A stretch of 64,000 nt of DNA from Novosphingobium resinovorum. GTDB taxonomy: Bacteria > Pseudomonadota > Alphaproteobacteria > Sphingomonadales > Sphingomonadaceae. Shown in pieces: positions 8,491-18,336 of this stretch. The stretch's first letter is position 1, and every line of letters starts with the position of its first letter. Made by a program: the position numbers and the translations under genes. The DNA is taken from positions 186,001 to 250,000 of the forward strand of contig NZ_CP017075.1 of assembly GCF_001742225.1 (NCBI RefSeq), given 5' to 3'. The notes beneath the pieces are model-generated. The model saw only the letters and a program-made list of their open reading frames with translations, was not told where the DNA came from and did not search any database.

Positions 8491-9177
8491 TCAATAGGCG
8501 GGCGCGTTGCCGAACTGGAAGCCGGTCGAGACTACCCATGCGAAGGCCACGGCGATGACGATGCCGATCAGCGCCTTGACCGGCGACCAGCGCAGGTCCG
8601 TCACGTCTTCTCCCGCAGCAACCGGGCGCTTGCCGGTCACCATCGGCCGCACGAGGTTCTGGCGCTTCCACGCAAGGTAGAACACCACCGCCACCACGTG
8701 CAGCGCCACCAGCGCAAGGATCACGTTGAAGATCGTCGAATGCAGGTCCGACGCGGCCGAGGACTGGTCGAACGACACGTACGTCGCCAGCGGCCCGTCG
8801 TAGAGCATGTCGATGTCGCTGGCGAACAGCCCCGCCGTCACCATCGCGCCGACGGCCAGCAGCATGGCGACCACGCTCCACCCGCCAAGCGGATTGTGCC
8901 CGTCGGCATGGCTCGCGGTCCGGTGGCCAAGGCCCTTGAAATAGGCCGCGACCGCACCCGGCCCGCGTACGAAGCTGGAGAACCGCGCGGTACGGGGGCC
9001 GAAGAATCCCCAGTAGACGCGGAACACCAGCAGCGCGAGGATGCCATAGCCCGACAGGCGATGGCGTTCGAGGTCATGCTGTTCCCCGCTCCACCACGAA
9101 AAGGCGATGAGCGCGACCAGCAGCCAGTGGAACAGGCGGATGGTCGGGTCCCAGACGGGGGTAGTGGAGCGGGTCAT
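8491..9177 (-). CDS. Cytochrome b561-family membrane protein
   Basis: This 228-residue protein has four or five hydrophobic helices and matches the bacterial cytochrome b561 / Ni-Fe hydrogenase b-subunit family (PF01292). It opens with VWDPTIRLFHWLLV, which carries the first haem-ligand His. Further candidate ligands lie in HRLSGYGIL and in the helix LALVALHVVAVVFY. ATG 9177 was preferred over the longer frame to 9216 because it begins directly before the conserved VWDPTIRLFHW block. It starts 8 bp after the cytochrome c' stop, the classic c'/b561 pairing for electron transfer between periplasm and membrane. Confidence 0.88.
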   Translation of the reverse strand: MTRSTTPVWDPTIRLFHWLLVALIAFSWWSGEQHDLERHRLSGYGILALLVFRVYWGFFGPRTARFSSFVRGPGAVAAYFKGLGHRTASHADGHNPLGGWSVVAMLLAVGAMVTAGLFASDIDMLYDGPLATYVSFDQSSAASDLHSTIFNVILALVALHVVAVVFYLAWKRQNLVRPMVTGKRPVAAGEDVTDLRWSPVKALIGIVIAVAFAWVVSTGFQFGNAPAY

Positions 9178-9185
9178 GCGTATCC

Positions 9186-9662
9186 TCAGTCGTCGGCGCG
9201 GAACTGCTTGTGGCACGAGCCGCAGGCGCCGCCGACGGCCTTGAACTGCGCGCCGATGGCCGCGGCATTGCCGGTGCCCGCGACGGCGACCAGCTTGTCG
9301 GCTTGGGCGATATAGGTCTTCATGGCGCCGTCGAAGGCGGCGCGGTTGGTCCAGATCGCGGGCAGGGCTTCGGTCTTCACCCCGGAAGACGGGCCCGAGC
9401 CGTTAGGGAACAGGCCAACCTGCGCGCGGCCGGTGGCAGCCAGCGTCTTGGCGGCGGCGACGGCCTGGACCTTGTCGATCGAGCCGCTGGCGAGCTGGTC
9501 CTTGAGGACCTTCATGGCGCCACCCATCTTCTTGAAGTTGGCGTGGCGGGTGGCGATGGCGGTCTCGGCGGGCGAGGCGGCGATGGCGACGGTCGCGCTC
9601 ACCGTCAGAACGGCGGCGGACACGCCGAGTACGGCAAGCGAGAGCTTGTTGGAAAGCGTCAT
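9186..9662 (-). CDS. Cytochrome c'
   Basis: This 158-residue periplasmic protein has a signal peptide (1 to about 28, ending AIAA), a four-helix-bundle type sequence and one C-terminal CGSCH haem motif (C147, C150, H151) followed by KQF. That arrangement is diagnostic of class II cytochrome c'. The family binds NO or carries electrons. It lies 31 bp after the ankyrin gene and 8 bp before cytochrome b561, so it probably belongs to the five-gene redox cluster running from 15.1 to 8.5 kb. Confidence 0.92.
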   Translation of the reverse strand: MTLSNKLSLAVLGVSAAVLTVSATVAIAASPAETAIATRHANFKKMGGAMKVLKDQLASGSIDKVQAVAAAKTLAATGRAQVGLFPNGSGPSSGVKTEALPAIWTNRAAFDGAMKTYIAQADKLVAVAGTGNAAAIGAQFKAVGGACGSCHKQFRADD

Positions 9663-9693
9663 GGTTTTTCGATCCTGATCGGTTTGTTGGGAT

Positions 9694-11136
9694 TCAAGGA
9701 CGATTGGTGGCTAACACAGGCGCGGCCGTTTGGCCAAAGACTTGATCGTAGACCGCTTTTACCGTCGCAAGTCCGCCTTCGGCCATCTGCGCGGGCGTTG
9801 TGCCGCGCGCATTGGCGAGGGTAGGTTTCGCGCCGTGCGCGGCCAGCACCTTGAGCATCGCGCCGAGTTGGTCGTGCATGCCGCCACCGATTACCAGGTG
9901 CAGCGGCGTGGTGCCTTTCGCGTCGGCGACATTGGCATTGGGGGCCAATGCCAGCGCCTCCTCCAGCGCCGCCGCACTGTGGCCCGAAGCGGCGGCGAGG
10001 ACGACGTTGACGCCGTTCTCGGCGACGAAAGTGCGGTTCGCTCCGCCTGCGACAAGACGCTTCATCGCCTTGACCTGCCCGGCCTGCGCGGCCAGCAGCA
10101 GGGGCGGTGTGGGCGGTACGGGGGCGGGCGGCATGCCGAAGTTCGCCTCCGTCACCCACTTGATCCGCGAAGGGCCGGTGAGGCCGTTCACATCCGCGCC
10201 TTTCGCCAGCAGCAGGTCGATCAGCGCCGTGTCGCCGCCCTTCGCCGCGACGTGGAGCGGCTGTTCGCCGTTGCGGTCGCGCTCGGCGAGGTCGAAGTCC
10301 AGCGGCGCCAGCATTTCGGCGGCGCGCCAGTTCTTCTGGTAGAGCGCCAGTTGCAGGGCGCTGGTGTTCTCCGGCCCGCGATGGGTTGTATCGGCTCCGG
10401 CATCGAGCAGGGCGCGGGTCGCCTCGCCCGAGCCGCTGGTGATGGCGAAGAACAACGGAGTGAAGCCTTCCCCGGTGGCCCGGTTCACCTTCGCTCCCGC
10501 CTTGAGAAGCGCGGCGATCGCGCCGAGGTTCCCGGCGGAGGCGGCCCACATCAGCGGCGTCTGTCCGCGCGCATCGAGGCTGTCGGCCTTCGCGCCCTTC
10601 GCCAGCATCTGCGTGACGGTCTCTGCGCCCGAGTAGCGCGCGCAGACCGCGAGCGGGGTGACGCCGTCAGGCCCGGGCTTGCGTACATCGGCGCGAGCGT
10701 CGAGCAGTTGCACGACAATGGCCGTGCTGCCGCGCTCACAGGCGAGGGAGAGGGGAGTGAGGCCTTCGGCATCGATGACATTCGGCTTCGCGCCATGCTT
10801 CAGCAGGACGGCGACGAGCGCGGGATCCTGCGTCTCGATGGCGTGCGCGAGCGGGCTTTCGCCATAGAGCAACGGCGCGTTCGCATCCGCACCCGCCTTC
10901 AGCGCGCCCTCGACGGTGATCGGATCGGCGGTGGCGAGGGCATCGGCCAAGGTATCGGCCTGCGCGGGCGTGGCGATAAGGCAAGCCAGGGCGGTCAATG
11001 CTCGCCGTCCCGGACTTGCTCCGGGACCGGTGGCGATCTTTAGGCGCGGCGTCGCGTGATGCGCCTTGCCGGGGCGTGGGCCGTTCACGGCCGGCGGTCC
11101 CGGAGCAAGTTCGGGACGACGAGGAGGCTCACGCAT
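9694..11136 (-). CDS. Ankyrin-repeat protein, probably exported, with repeat-derived N-terminus
   Basis: From about residue 60 to the end this is a run of roughly eleven ankyrin repeats (patterns such as GADANAPLLYGESPLAHAIE and G.TPL..A...G), a protein-interaction scaffold. A signal-like segment (RRALTALACLIATPAQA, about 44-60) precedes the repeats but is displaced inward by about 43 residues encoded by a family B intergenic repeat. The only ATG is at 11136, overlapping the DUF1552 stop by 8 bp, which suits translational coupling and is why it was kept. TTG at 10998 is an alternative that would start inside the signal. Secretion is likely but compromised or uncertain. Confidence 0.75.
   Translation of the reverse strand: MREPPRRPELAPGPPAVNGPRPGKAHHATPRLKIATGPGASPGRRALTALACLIATPAQADTLADALATADPITVEGALKAGADANAPLLYGESPLAHAIETQDPALVAVLLKHGAKPNVIDAEGLTPLSLACERGSTAIVVQLLDARADVRKPGPDGVTPLAVCARYSGAETVTQMLAKGAKADSLDARGQTPLMWAASAGNLGAIAALLKAGAKVNRATGEGFTPLFFAITSGSGEATRALLDAGADTTHRGPENTSALQLALYQKNWRAAEMLAPLDFDLAERDRNGEQPLHVAAKGGDTALIDLLLAKGADVNGLTGPSRIKWVTEANFGMPPAPVPPTPPLLLAAQAGQVKAMKRLVAGGANRTFVAENGVNVVLAAASGHSAAALEEALALAPNANVADAKGTTPLHLVIGGGMHDQLGAMLKVLAAHGAKPTLANARGTTPAQMAEGGLATVKAVYDQVFGQTAAPVLATNRP
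11007..11120. repeat. Inverted intergenic repeat, family B (full copy, inside an ORF)
   Basis: The ends GTCCCGGACTTGCTCCGGGA (from 11007) and TCCCGGAGCAAGTTCGGGAC (to about 11117) are inverted copies. The centre shares GTGATGCGCC and CGTTCACGGCC with the copy at 19511-19634. This copy lies inside the reading frame of the ankyrin gene. A half copy is at 15366-15407. Confidence 0.8.
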
Positions 11137-12466
11137 CGGTCAGTTCCCGCAAGGGCGCCGTACTGTCGCCGAACTTCGCGGCGGGCACGCCCAGCGTCTG
11201 CAGGCCCGCCAGCATCAGGTTGGACATGGTGGTGCCCTTCTCGACCCGGCTGTGGCGCCCGCCCTTCACCAGCCCGCCCGCGACGATCACCGGCAGGTCC
11301 ATGTAGTCGTGCTCGTTGGAATCGCCGAAGGCCGAGCCCCGGATCACCAGCGTGCGGTCCAGCAGCGAGGCCTCGCCATCGCGCGTGTCCTTCATCTTCT
11401 GGAGGTAATAGGCGAAGAATTCCATGTGATAGCGGTTGATCTTCGCCAACTGCGCCATCTTGTCCGGGTTGTTGCCGTGGTGGCTGAGCATGTGGTGCGA
11501 ATCCGGCACCCCGATCTCCGGATAGGTGCGGTTCGACAGTTCGCGCCCGATCATGAACGTGCCGACGCGGGTTACGTCGGCCTGCATGGCGAGCACCTGC
11601 AGGTCGATCATCAGCTTGACGTGCTCGGCGAAGTCGTCGGGAATGCCTGCGGGTTGCTGCAGGTTGGCGGCCTGCGTGGTGGCGGGCGAAGCGGCGCTGC
11701 GCTGGATGCGCTTCTCGATGGCGCGGGTGGCGTCGAGGTATTCGTCGAGCTTGCGCTTGTCCTCCATGCCCAGCTGGCCCGAGAGGCGGCGGGTGTCGTC
11801 CATCACGAAGTCGAGGATCGAGGACTGGCGCCGCAACTGGGCGAGGCGGCCCGCTTCATCGGTGTCGCCATCGCCGAACAGCCGCTCGAACACGGCGCGC
11901 GGGTTCGCCTCGACCGGCAGCGGCACCGTGGGGGTGAGCCACGAGATGCCGTTGGTATAGGCGCACGAATAGTTGATGTCGCACGATCCGAGCAGGCTGG
12001 CGGTGTCGATCCCCAGCTCCAGCGAGGCGAGCGGGGTGGCATCGCCCAGATGCTGCGCGAAGACCTGGTCCATCGACACGCCCGCGCGGATGTCCGGCCC
12101 TTCGGTCTGCTTGGCGTGCGCCCCGGTGAGGAAAGCGGGGCACGAGCGTCCGTGGCCTGCCGGTCGGTCGCCCATGGCAGCGGCCTGCGGATGGCCGAGG
12201 CCGCTGATGACGGCGATCTGCTCGCGGTGAGGCGCGAGGGGCTGGAGTGAGGAGGGCAGGACGTAATCGGCCCCTGTCGCGGTGGGCAGGAAGTCCGGCA
12301 TCGTCATGCCGTTGGGTGAGTAGAATACCTGAAGCCGCTTGGGCCGCGAGGACAAGTCGGCGGCCTTGGCGCTCGGCATCATGGCTTCGAGGAAGGGCAG
12401 CGCCATGGCGGCACCGGCACCGCGCAGCACGGTGCGGCGCGAGAGGGCGGGGCGGATCACTCTCAT
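11129..12466 (-). CDS. DUF1552 (HXXSHH family) Tat-exported protein
   Basis: This 445-residue protein begins with a twin-arginine signal (SRRTVLRGAGAAMALPFLEA, residues 9-28), so it is exported folded, probably with a cofactor. The family's naming motif is intact as HMLSHH at 325-330. The family (PF07586) is abundant in Planctomycetes and almost always sits beside DUF1587/DUF1592 proteins, as here; its activity is unknown. It overlaps the stop of the DUF1592 gene by 4 bp (ATGA). The pair is therefore likely translated together and may form a complex outside the cytoplasm. Confidence 0.9.
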   Translation of the reverse strand: MRVIRPALSRRTVLRGAGAAMALPFLEAMMPSAKAADLSSRPKRLQVFYSPNGMTMPDFLPTATGADYVLPSSLQPLAPHREQIAVISGLGHPQAAAMGDRPAGHGRSCPAFLTGAHAKQTEGPDIRAGVSMDQVFAQHLGDATPLASLELGIDTASLLGSCDINYSCAYTNGISWLTPTVPLPVEANPRAVFERLFGDGDTDEAGRLAQLRRQSSILDFVMDDTRRLSGQLGMEDKRKLDEYLDATRAIEKRIQRSAASPATTQAANLQQPAGIPDDFAEHVKLMIDLQVLAMQADVTRVGTFMIGRELSNRTYPEIGVPDSHHMLSHHGNNPDKMAQLAKINRYHMEFFAYYLQKMKDTRDGEASLLDRTLVIRGSAFGDSNEHDYMDLPVIVAGGLVKGGRHSRVEKGTTMSNLMLAGLQTLGVPAAKFGDSTAPLRELTDA

Positions 12467-15090
12467 TTCAGGGCCTTCCGGGGAATGGCGATCAGAGACA
12501 GGGCGGCGGGCCTTGCCGACGGGGCTTCGACAAGCTCAGCCTGAGCGGAATTGAGAGCGCTTTTGCCAGAGACATAACCCCAACCCCGCTCACCCTGAGC
12601 TTGTCGAAGGGGCAGGCGCGGGGTCTGGCCATAGGCCGCCTTGAACGGCTGCGGCACGCGGCGCAGGGCGAAGGCGGGGCTTTGCGCGATCCCGCGCACG
12701 ATGGTCTGGATGCGGTACTGGTCCGCCGCCGCCGCAGAGGCGATCGCGCGCACCGTGGGCATGTCGTTGGCCGAAAGCCCGCGCGCCACCGCATAGGTCA
12801 TCAGCCGTTCGGTGAAGGCGCGGGTGAACTCGTCCTTGCGGTCCATGAGAACCTGCTGGAGCCCGGTGAGACCGTCGAATTTGAACCCGTCGGGCATCGT
12901 CGCGATCGTGTCGATCGGCTGGCCCGCATCCACCGTCCGCCACTGGCCGACCGCATCGAAATTCTCGAGGGAGAAGCCCATCGGATCCATCTTCACGTGG
13001 CAGGCGGCGCAAGTCGGGTTGGCGCGGTGCAGTTCGAGTTGCTGGCGCGCGGTGAGCAGGCGGCCGTCGTGGCTGGTCTTGAGCGCGGGCACGTCCGGGG
13101 GCGGCGGGGGCGGCGCGGCGGCGAGCATGTTCTCCAGGATCCACTTGCCGCGTTTCACCACGCTGGTGTGGTTTCCGTAGGAGGTAACGGTCAGCACGCT
13201 GGCCTGCCCCAGCAACCCGCCACGATGCCATTCGGGACGCAGCGCCACGCGGCGGAACGCGGGGCCGGAGACGCCGGGGATACCATAGTGCTCGGCAAGG
13301 CGTTGGTTGAGGAAGGTGTAGTCGGCGCTGATGAAGTCCAGCACCGGGCGGTCGCTTCGCAGCACGTCGGCGAAGAACATCTCCGTCTCGGTCGCCATGG
13401 CTGACTTGAGGCGTACGTCGAACTTCGGGAACACCTCGGTGTCGGGGCGCTGCTGGTCGAGGTTGCGCAAGTAGAGCCATTGCCCGGCGAAGTTCGTCGT
13501 CAGCGCCTTCGCGCGCGGATCGGCGAGCATGCGGGCGATCTCGGCGTTCAGTACGGCGGGCTGGCTGAGCTTACCCTGCTCGGCGATGGTCAGAAGCCGA
13601 TCATCGGGGATCGAACTCCACAGGAACAGCGACAGGCGCGTCGCCAGTTCGAGGTCGGAGACGCGGTTGACGCTCCCGGGCATCGCGCCTTGCGGATCGC
13701 GCTCCACCACGAAGAGGAATTCAGGCGAGACCAGCACGGCTTCCAGCGCCGCCTCGATGCCGTGCTCGAAGTCCGATGCCTTGCGCTCCTCGGCGTAGAT
13801 GCGCAGCAGAGGAGCGACGTCGAAGCCGGCGACCGGGCGGCGCCAGGCGCGGCGGGCGAGGGTGGTGATGATCTTCGTCGCGCAGGCATCTTCCTCGCTG
13901 GCCTTCTTCGGGCGGCAGAGGAACACGGCGCGGCGGCTTGCGGTGTCGGGCACGTCTGCGGCATCGAACGGCCCCGCCACATCGACCTGCAGCACGTCGC
14001 GCGGGAAGTTCTGCTGCGAATAGCGCTGGTGCATGCGGTAGCTGGGTACGCTCAGCGTCTTGGCCAGCTTGCCGTCCACCCACACGTCGAGGGGGAGCAT
14101 CTTCGGCTTGTCGAGGGGCAGCGGCACCTTGTCCGTATCGTTGCGCAGCACCTGCACCGCCTCGGACGGGGCGATGGTGCGGCGGAACGACAGCGCCACG
14201 AGGTGCGAGCCCGCCTGCATCGGCACGCGGGCGGTGACTTTGTCCTCGGCCAGACGGTCGGTTTCGTTGTTGGTGTTGGCGTTGAGCCAGGCCGAAACGT
14301 CGTACTGGCCGTCGTAACGGGCATAGTAGCGCTGGGCATAGCCGCCGCGCGAGGCCAGCGGCAGCATCGCGCCCGCGCGCTCGTTATACGCCGGCACGCC
14401 CGAGTTCTGGACCGACCCGTCCTTGGGCACCTGCCATGTCGTCACCACCTCGCGTCTTGAGGTGAGGCCGGTGGCCATGCGGCCGACCTTGCCTGCCACC
14501 GCGACGTAGCGTTCCATCAGCGTGGGCGAGACGGAGAGCACATCGGCGATGTTGTCGAAGCCGAAGCCGGAGTTGTCGGCAGGCAGTTCGCGGCTGAAAT
14601 CGACGTCGAGCGCAAGCAGGTCGCGCACCGCATTGGCGTATTCCATGCGGTTGAGGCGGCGCAGCGCCGGGCGGCCGGGATCGGGATTGGCGGCGAGGTA
14701 GCCCGCGCGAGAGGTGTCGAGCCAGTTCACGAAGGCGGCGCGCATCTGCGCCGAGGGCTGCGTCTTGCCGTGGGGCGGCATTTCTCCGGCGGCGACGCGG
14801 CGCAGGATTTTCTCCCATTCGTCGGCGTGTTTGCCGGTGCGGATGTCGTCGGCGCGCAGGTCTTCCACCGAGAGGTCGGCGATGTTGTCGATGTCGTTGT
14901 GGCAGCGTGAGCAGTATTCGCCCAGCATCGGCTCGACGAAGTTCGCGGCCTGCTGCGGGGTCATCGCGGCGAAGCCGGGTGTCTGGTCTGGCGCGGCGTC
15001 CTGAGTTGCGGCGTAGACGGTGGCGGCGGTGACGAGTGCGCTGAGCGCGAGCGTCGTCCTGCCGAGGTTGTGTCGCCCGAGAAGGCTCAT
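12463..15090 (-). CDS. Planctomycete-type haem protein (DUF1587/1595/1592/1588/1585)
   Basis: About 875 residues. Order: an N-terminal membrane/signal segment (about 10-28), a cytochrome domain with CSRCH (60-64), then the PSD-type blocks DUF1587, DUF1595, DUF1592, DUF1588 and DUF1585. A second haem motif, CAACH (694-698), is followed by KMDPMGFSLENFD. Function is unknown; two c-type haems suggest extracytoplasmic redox work with its DUF1552 partner. ATG 15090 places the signal at the N-terminus; the frame opens at 15141. The last 40 or so residues (RQAQGER...AELVEAP) are encoded by a family A intergenic repeat and are unlikely to be ancestral. Confidence 0.9.
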   Translation of the reverse strand: MSLLGRHNLGRTTLALSALVTAATVYAATQDAAPDQTPGFAAMTPQQAANFVEPMLGEYCSRCHNDIDNIADLSVEDLRADDIRTGKHADEWEKILRRVAAGEMPPHGKTQPSAQMRAAFVNWLDTSRAGYLAANPDPGRPALRRLNRMEYANAVRDLLALDVDFSRELPADNSGFGFDNIADVLSVSPTLMERYVAVAGKVGRMATGLTSRREVVTTWQVPKDGSVQNSGVPAYNERAGAMLPLASRGGYAQRYYARYDGQYDVSAWLNANTNNETDRLAEDKVTARVPMQAGSHLVALSFRRTIAPSEAVQVLRNDTDKVPLPLDKPKMLPLDVWVDGKLAKTLSVPSYRMHQRYSQQNFPRDVLQVDVAGPFDAADVPDTASRRAVFLCRPKKASEEDACATKIITTLARRAWRRPVAGFDVAPLLRIYAEERKASDFEHGIEAALEAVLVSPEFLFVVERDPQGAMPGSVNRVSDLELATRLSLFLWSSIPDDRLLTIAEQGKLSQPAVLNAEIARMLADPRAKALTTNFAGQWLYLRNLDQQRPDTEVFPKFDVRLKSAMATETEMFFADVLRSDRPVLDFISADYTFLNQRLAEHYGIPGVSGPAFRRVALRPEWHRGGLLGQASVLTVTSYGNHTSVVKRGKWILENMLAAAPPPPPPDVPALKTSHDGRLLTARQQLELHRANPTCAACHVKMDPMGFSLENFDAVGQWRTVDAGQPIDTIATMPDGFKFDGLTGLQQVLMDRKDEFTRAFTERLMTYAVARGLSANDMPTVRAIASAAAADQYRIQTIVRGIAQSPAFALRRVPQPFKAAYGQTPRLPLRQAQGERGWGYVSGKSALNSAQAELVEAPSARPAALSLIAIPRKALK
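12521..12613. repeat. Inverted intergenic repeat, family A (copy 1, translated)
   Basis: The left arm at 12525-12548 (CTTCGACAAGCTCAGCCTGA...) and the right arm at 12586-12609 (...CCCTGAGCTTGTCGAAG) are inverted copies around a 37-bp centre. The element lies wholly inside the DUF1592 reading frame and encodes most of its C-terminal tail. Other copies are at 15262-15346 and 43957-44039. Confidence 0.85.
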
Positions 15091-15261
15091 CGATGTTTCC
15101 GACCCCATGGCCGGGCCCGCGTTTTCGCGGGTTTCCGGCACGCCCTGTCCCGCCGAAACGGGTCCTGTTGGGCGGACGGGTTATCGGTTGGGGGTGTTGC
15201 GGTCCAACAGCATTAATCGGACATGGCGTGCGAGAAATTGGAGCGGGGGCGTTCGGGGACA

Positions 15262-15346
15262 CGCGGGGGGCTTCGACAAGCTCAGCCTGAGCGGGATTGA
15301 GATACTGCGCTACCTCCGCTCACCCTGAGCTTGTCGAAGCCCCCGC
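15262..15346. repeat. Inverted intergenic repeat, family A (copy 2)
   Basis: The arms at 15262-15294 and 15316-15346 match almost perfectly over about 31 bp, with the core CTTCGACAAGCTCAG and its complement, around a 21-bp loop. It lies in the gap between accA and the DUF1592 gene, near the probable promoter of the redox cluster, and could form a strong cruciform or RNA hairpin. Confidence 0.85.
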
Positions 15347-15365
15347 AGCCCAAGCCAACAGCCGT

Positions 15366-15407
15366 GCCGTTCACGGCCAGCGGTCCCGGATCAAGTCCGG
15401 GACAACG
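15366..15407. repeat. Half copy of family B repeat
   Basis: This stretch carries only the right half of family B: CCGTTCACGGCCAGCGG followed by TCCCGGATCAAGTCCGGGAC. It is joined to the family A copy ending at 15346 by a short spacer. The rest of the gap between 15091 and 15412 shows no gene; it must hold the promoter of the DUF1592 cluster. Confidence 0.7.
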
Positions 15408-15412
15408 GATGA

Positions 15413-16360
15413 TCAGAGCGAACCGATCGCCAGGAAGCGGTCTTCGCGCTGGCGGACTAGCTCAGCGCTCGAACGGCGGCTCAGCGCATCGAGTTCGCGG
15501 CCGACCGCATCGGCCAGCGCGCGTGCCGTCGCGGCGGGGTCGCGGTGAGCGCCGCCGGTGGGTTCGGGGACGATGCCGTCGATGACCTTGAGGCCCAGCA
15601 GGTCCTGCGCCGTCACCTTCATCGCGGTCGCCGCATCCGCAGCCTTGTCGGGCGTGCGCCACAGGATCGAGGACGCACCCTCGGGCGAGATCACCGAGTA
15701 GACCGAGTGCTCCAGCATCAGCACGGTGTTGGCGGCGGCGATCGCCACCGCGCCGCCCGAGCCGCCTTCGCCTACGATCACCGCCACCATCGGCACGCCG
15801 AGGGCAAGGCAAGCCTCGGTCGAGCGGGCGATGGCTTCGGCCTGGCCGCGTTCCTCGGCCTCGACGCCGGGGAAGGCGCCTGCGGTATCGACCAGCGTGA
15901 CGACCGGCAGGCCGAACTTGCTGGCCATCTCCATCAGGCGGATCGCCTTGCGGTAGCCTTCGGGCTTGGCCATGCCGAAGTTGTGCTTGATGCGGGTGGT
16001 CGTGTCGTGGCCCTTTTCGTGGCCGATGACCATGACCTTGCGGCCGTCCAGCGTGGCGAGGCCGCCGATGATCGCGGCGTCTTCACCGTAGAGGCGGTCA
16101 CCGCCCAGCGCGACGAAATCGGTGAAGATCAGGCGCAGGTAATCGACGAAGTGCGGGCGCTGCGGATGGCGCGCCACTTGCGTCTTCTGCCAGGGGGTCA
16201 GCTTGGCGTAAGTCGCCTCCAGCATGCCGGAGCTTTTCTTGGCGAGCTTGTCGATCTCGCTCTCGATGTCGAGGTCGCTGCCGTCGGCGGTGGCGCGCAG
16301 TTCGGCGATGCGCGCTTCCAGCTCGGCGATCGGCTTTTCAAAATCGAAGAACGAAATCAT
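15413..16360 (-). CDS. accA: Acetyl-CoA carboxylase carboxyltransferase subunit alpha
   Basis: This 315-residue protein has the usual AccA length and blocks: the N-terminal FFDFEKPIAELEARI helix, TPWQKTQVARHPQRP, GGDRLYGEDAAIIGG and the oxyanion-region GEGGSGGAVAI. With AccD it transfers CO2 from carboxybiotin to acetyl-CoA, giving malonyl-CoA for fatty-acid synthesis. It is the last of four acc genes on this strand. A family E repeat lies in the 148-bp gap after accC. Confidence 0.96.
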   Translation of the reverse strand: MISFFDFEKPIAELEARIAELRATADGSDLDIESEIDKLAKKSSGMLEATYAKLTPWQKTQVARHPQRPHFVDYLRLIFTDFVALGGDRLYGEDAAIIGGLATLDGRKVMVIGHEKGHDTTTRIKHNFGMAKPEGYRKAIRLMEMASKFGLPVVTLVDTAGAFPGVEAEERGQAEAIARSTEACLALGVPMVAVIVGEGGSGGAVAIAAANTVLMLEHSVYSVISPEGASSILWRTPDKAADAATAMKVTAQDLLGLKVIDGIVPEPTGGAHRDPAATARALADAVGRELDALSRRSSAELVRQREDRFLAIGSL

Positions 16361-16414
16361 GTCAGTCTCTCAAATACGCTCGGCTTGGTCTTGAAGCCGG
16401 CCATTACCCTACAT

Positions 16415-16500
16415 TCGTCATTGCGAGGGGCGATAGCCCCGCGGCAATCCAGAGCCGCCTAAGCTGCCCTGGATTGCTTCGCTTCGCTCGCAATGACGAG
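16415..16500. repeat. Inverted intergenic repeat, family E
   Basis: The left part (16415-16452, CGTCATTGCGAG...GGCAATCCAG) and the right part (16469-16500, CTGGATTGC...CTCGCAATGACG) are inverted copies interrupted by a GGGGCGATAGCCCC palindrome in the left arm. It sits between accC and accA and could modulate accA expression within the operon. Confidence 0.8.
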
Positions 16501-16508
16501 CGAAGGGT

Positions 16509-17861
<1,353 letters not shown>

Positions 17862-17874
17862 GTCAGTCCCGCTC

Positions 17875-18336
17875 TCAGCCGATCACGACGAGCGGCTGGT
17901 CGTATTCGACCGGCTGCTGGTTGTCGACGAGGATCGCGGTGACGGTGCCCGCCTTGGGCGCGACGATCTGGTTCATGACCTTCATGGCCTCGACGATGAG
18001 GAGCACGTCGCCCTGCTTCACGGTCTTGCCGACCGAGATGAAGTCGGGCGCGCCCGGCTCTGCGGCGAGGTAGACGGTGCCGACCATCGGCGACTTCACG
18101 GCATCGACCGGCGCGGCGGCAGCGACGGGCGCGGCCTCTGCGGCGGCGGCAACCGGCGCGGCGGCAGCGGCAGGCGCCGGAGCATAGCCCATCGGCGGCA
18201 GGCTGGCGGCCATCTGCTGGACCATCTGGCGCGAGACGCGGATCTTGCGATCGCCGTCCTCGACCTCGATCTCGGTCAGGCCGGTGTCGGCCAGCAGCTC
18301 TGCGAGCTCGCGTACCAGGGCGCTATCGATATTCAC
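17875..18336 (-). CDS. accB: Biotin carboxyl carrier protein of acetyl-CoA carboxylase
   Basis: This 153-residue protein has an N-terminal interaction segment ([20 protein letters not shown], residues 3-22), an Ala/Pro-rich flexible linker (about 52-79) and a C-terminal biotinyl domain whose EAMKVMN motif carries the biotin Lys, K119. The start is a GTG preceded by GGAAG and overlaps the accD stop as GTGA, so translation is coupled. No in-frame ATG fits the conserved N-terminus. Confidence 0.96.
   Translation of the reverse strand: MNIDSALVRELAELLADTGLTEIEVEDGDRKIRVSRQMVQQMAASLPPMGYAPAPAAAAAPVAAAAEAAPVAAAAPVDAVKSPMVGTVYLAAEPGAPDFISVGKTVKQGDVLLIVEAMKVMNQIVAPKAGTVTAILVDNQQPVEYDQPLVVIG

Noticed and set aside
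9730..11043. 437-codon plus-strand frame opposite the ankyrin gene
   Set aside because: Low-complexity Arg/Gly/Ala shadow; the minus strand shows regular ankyrin repeats.
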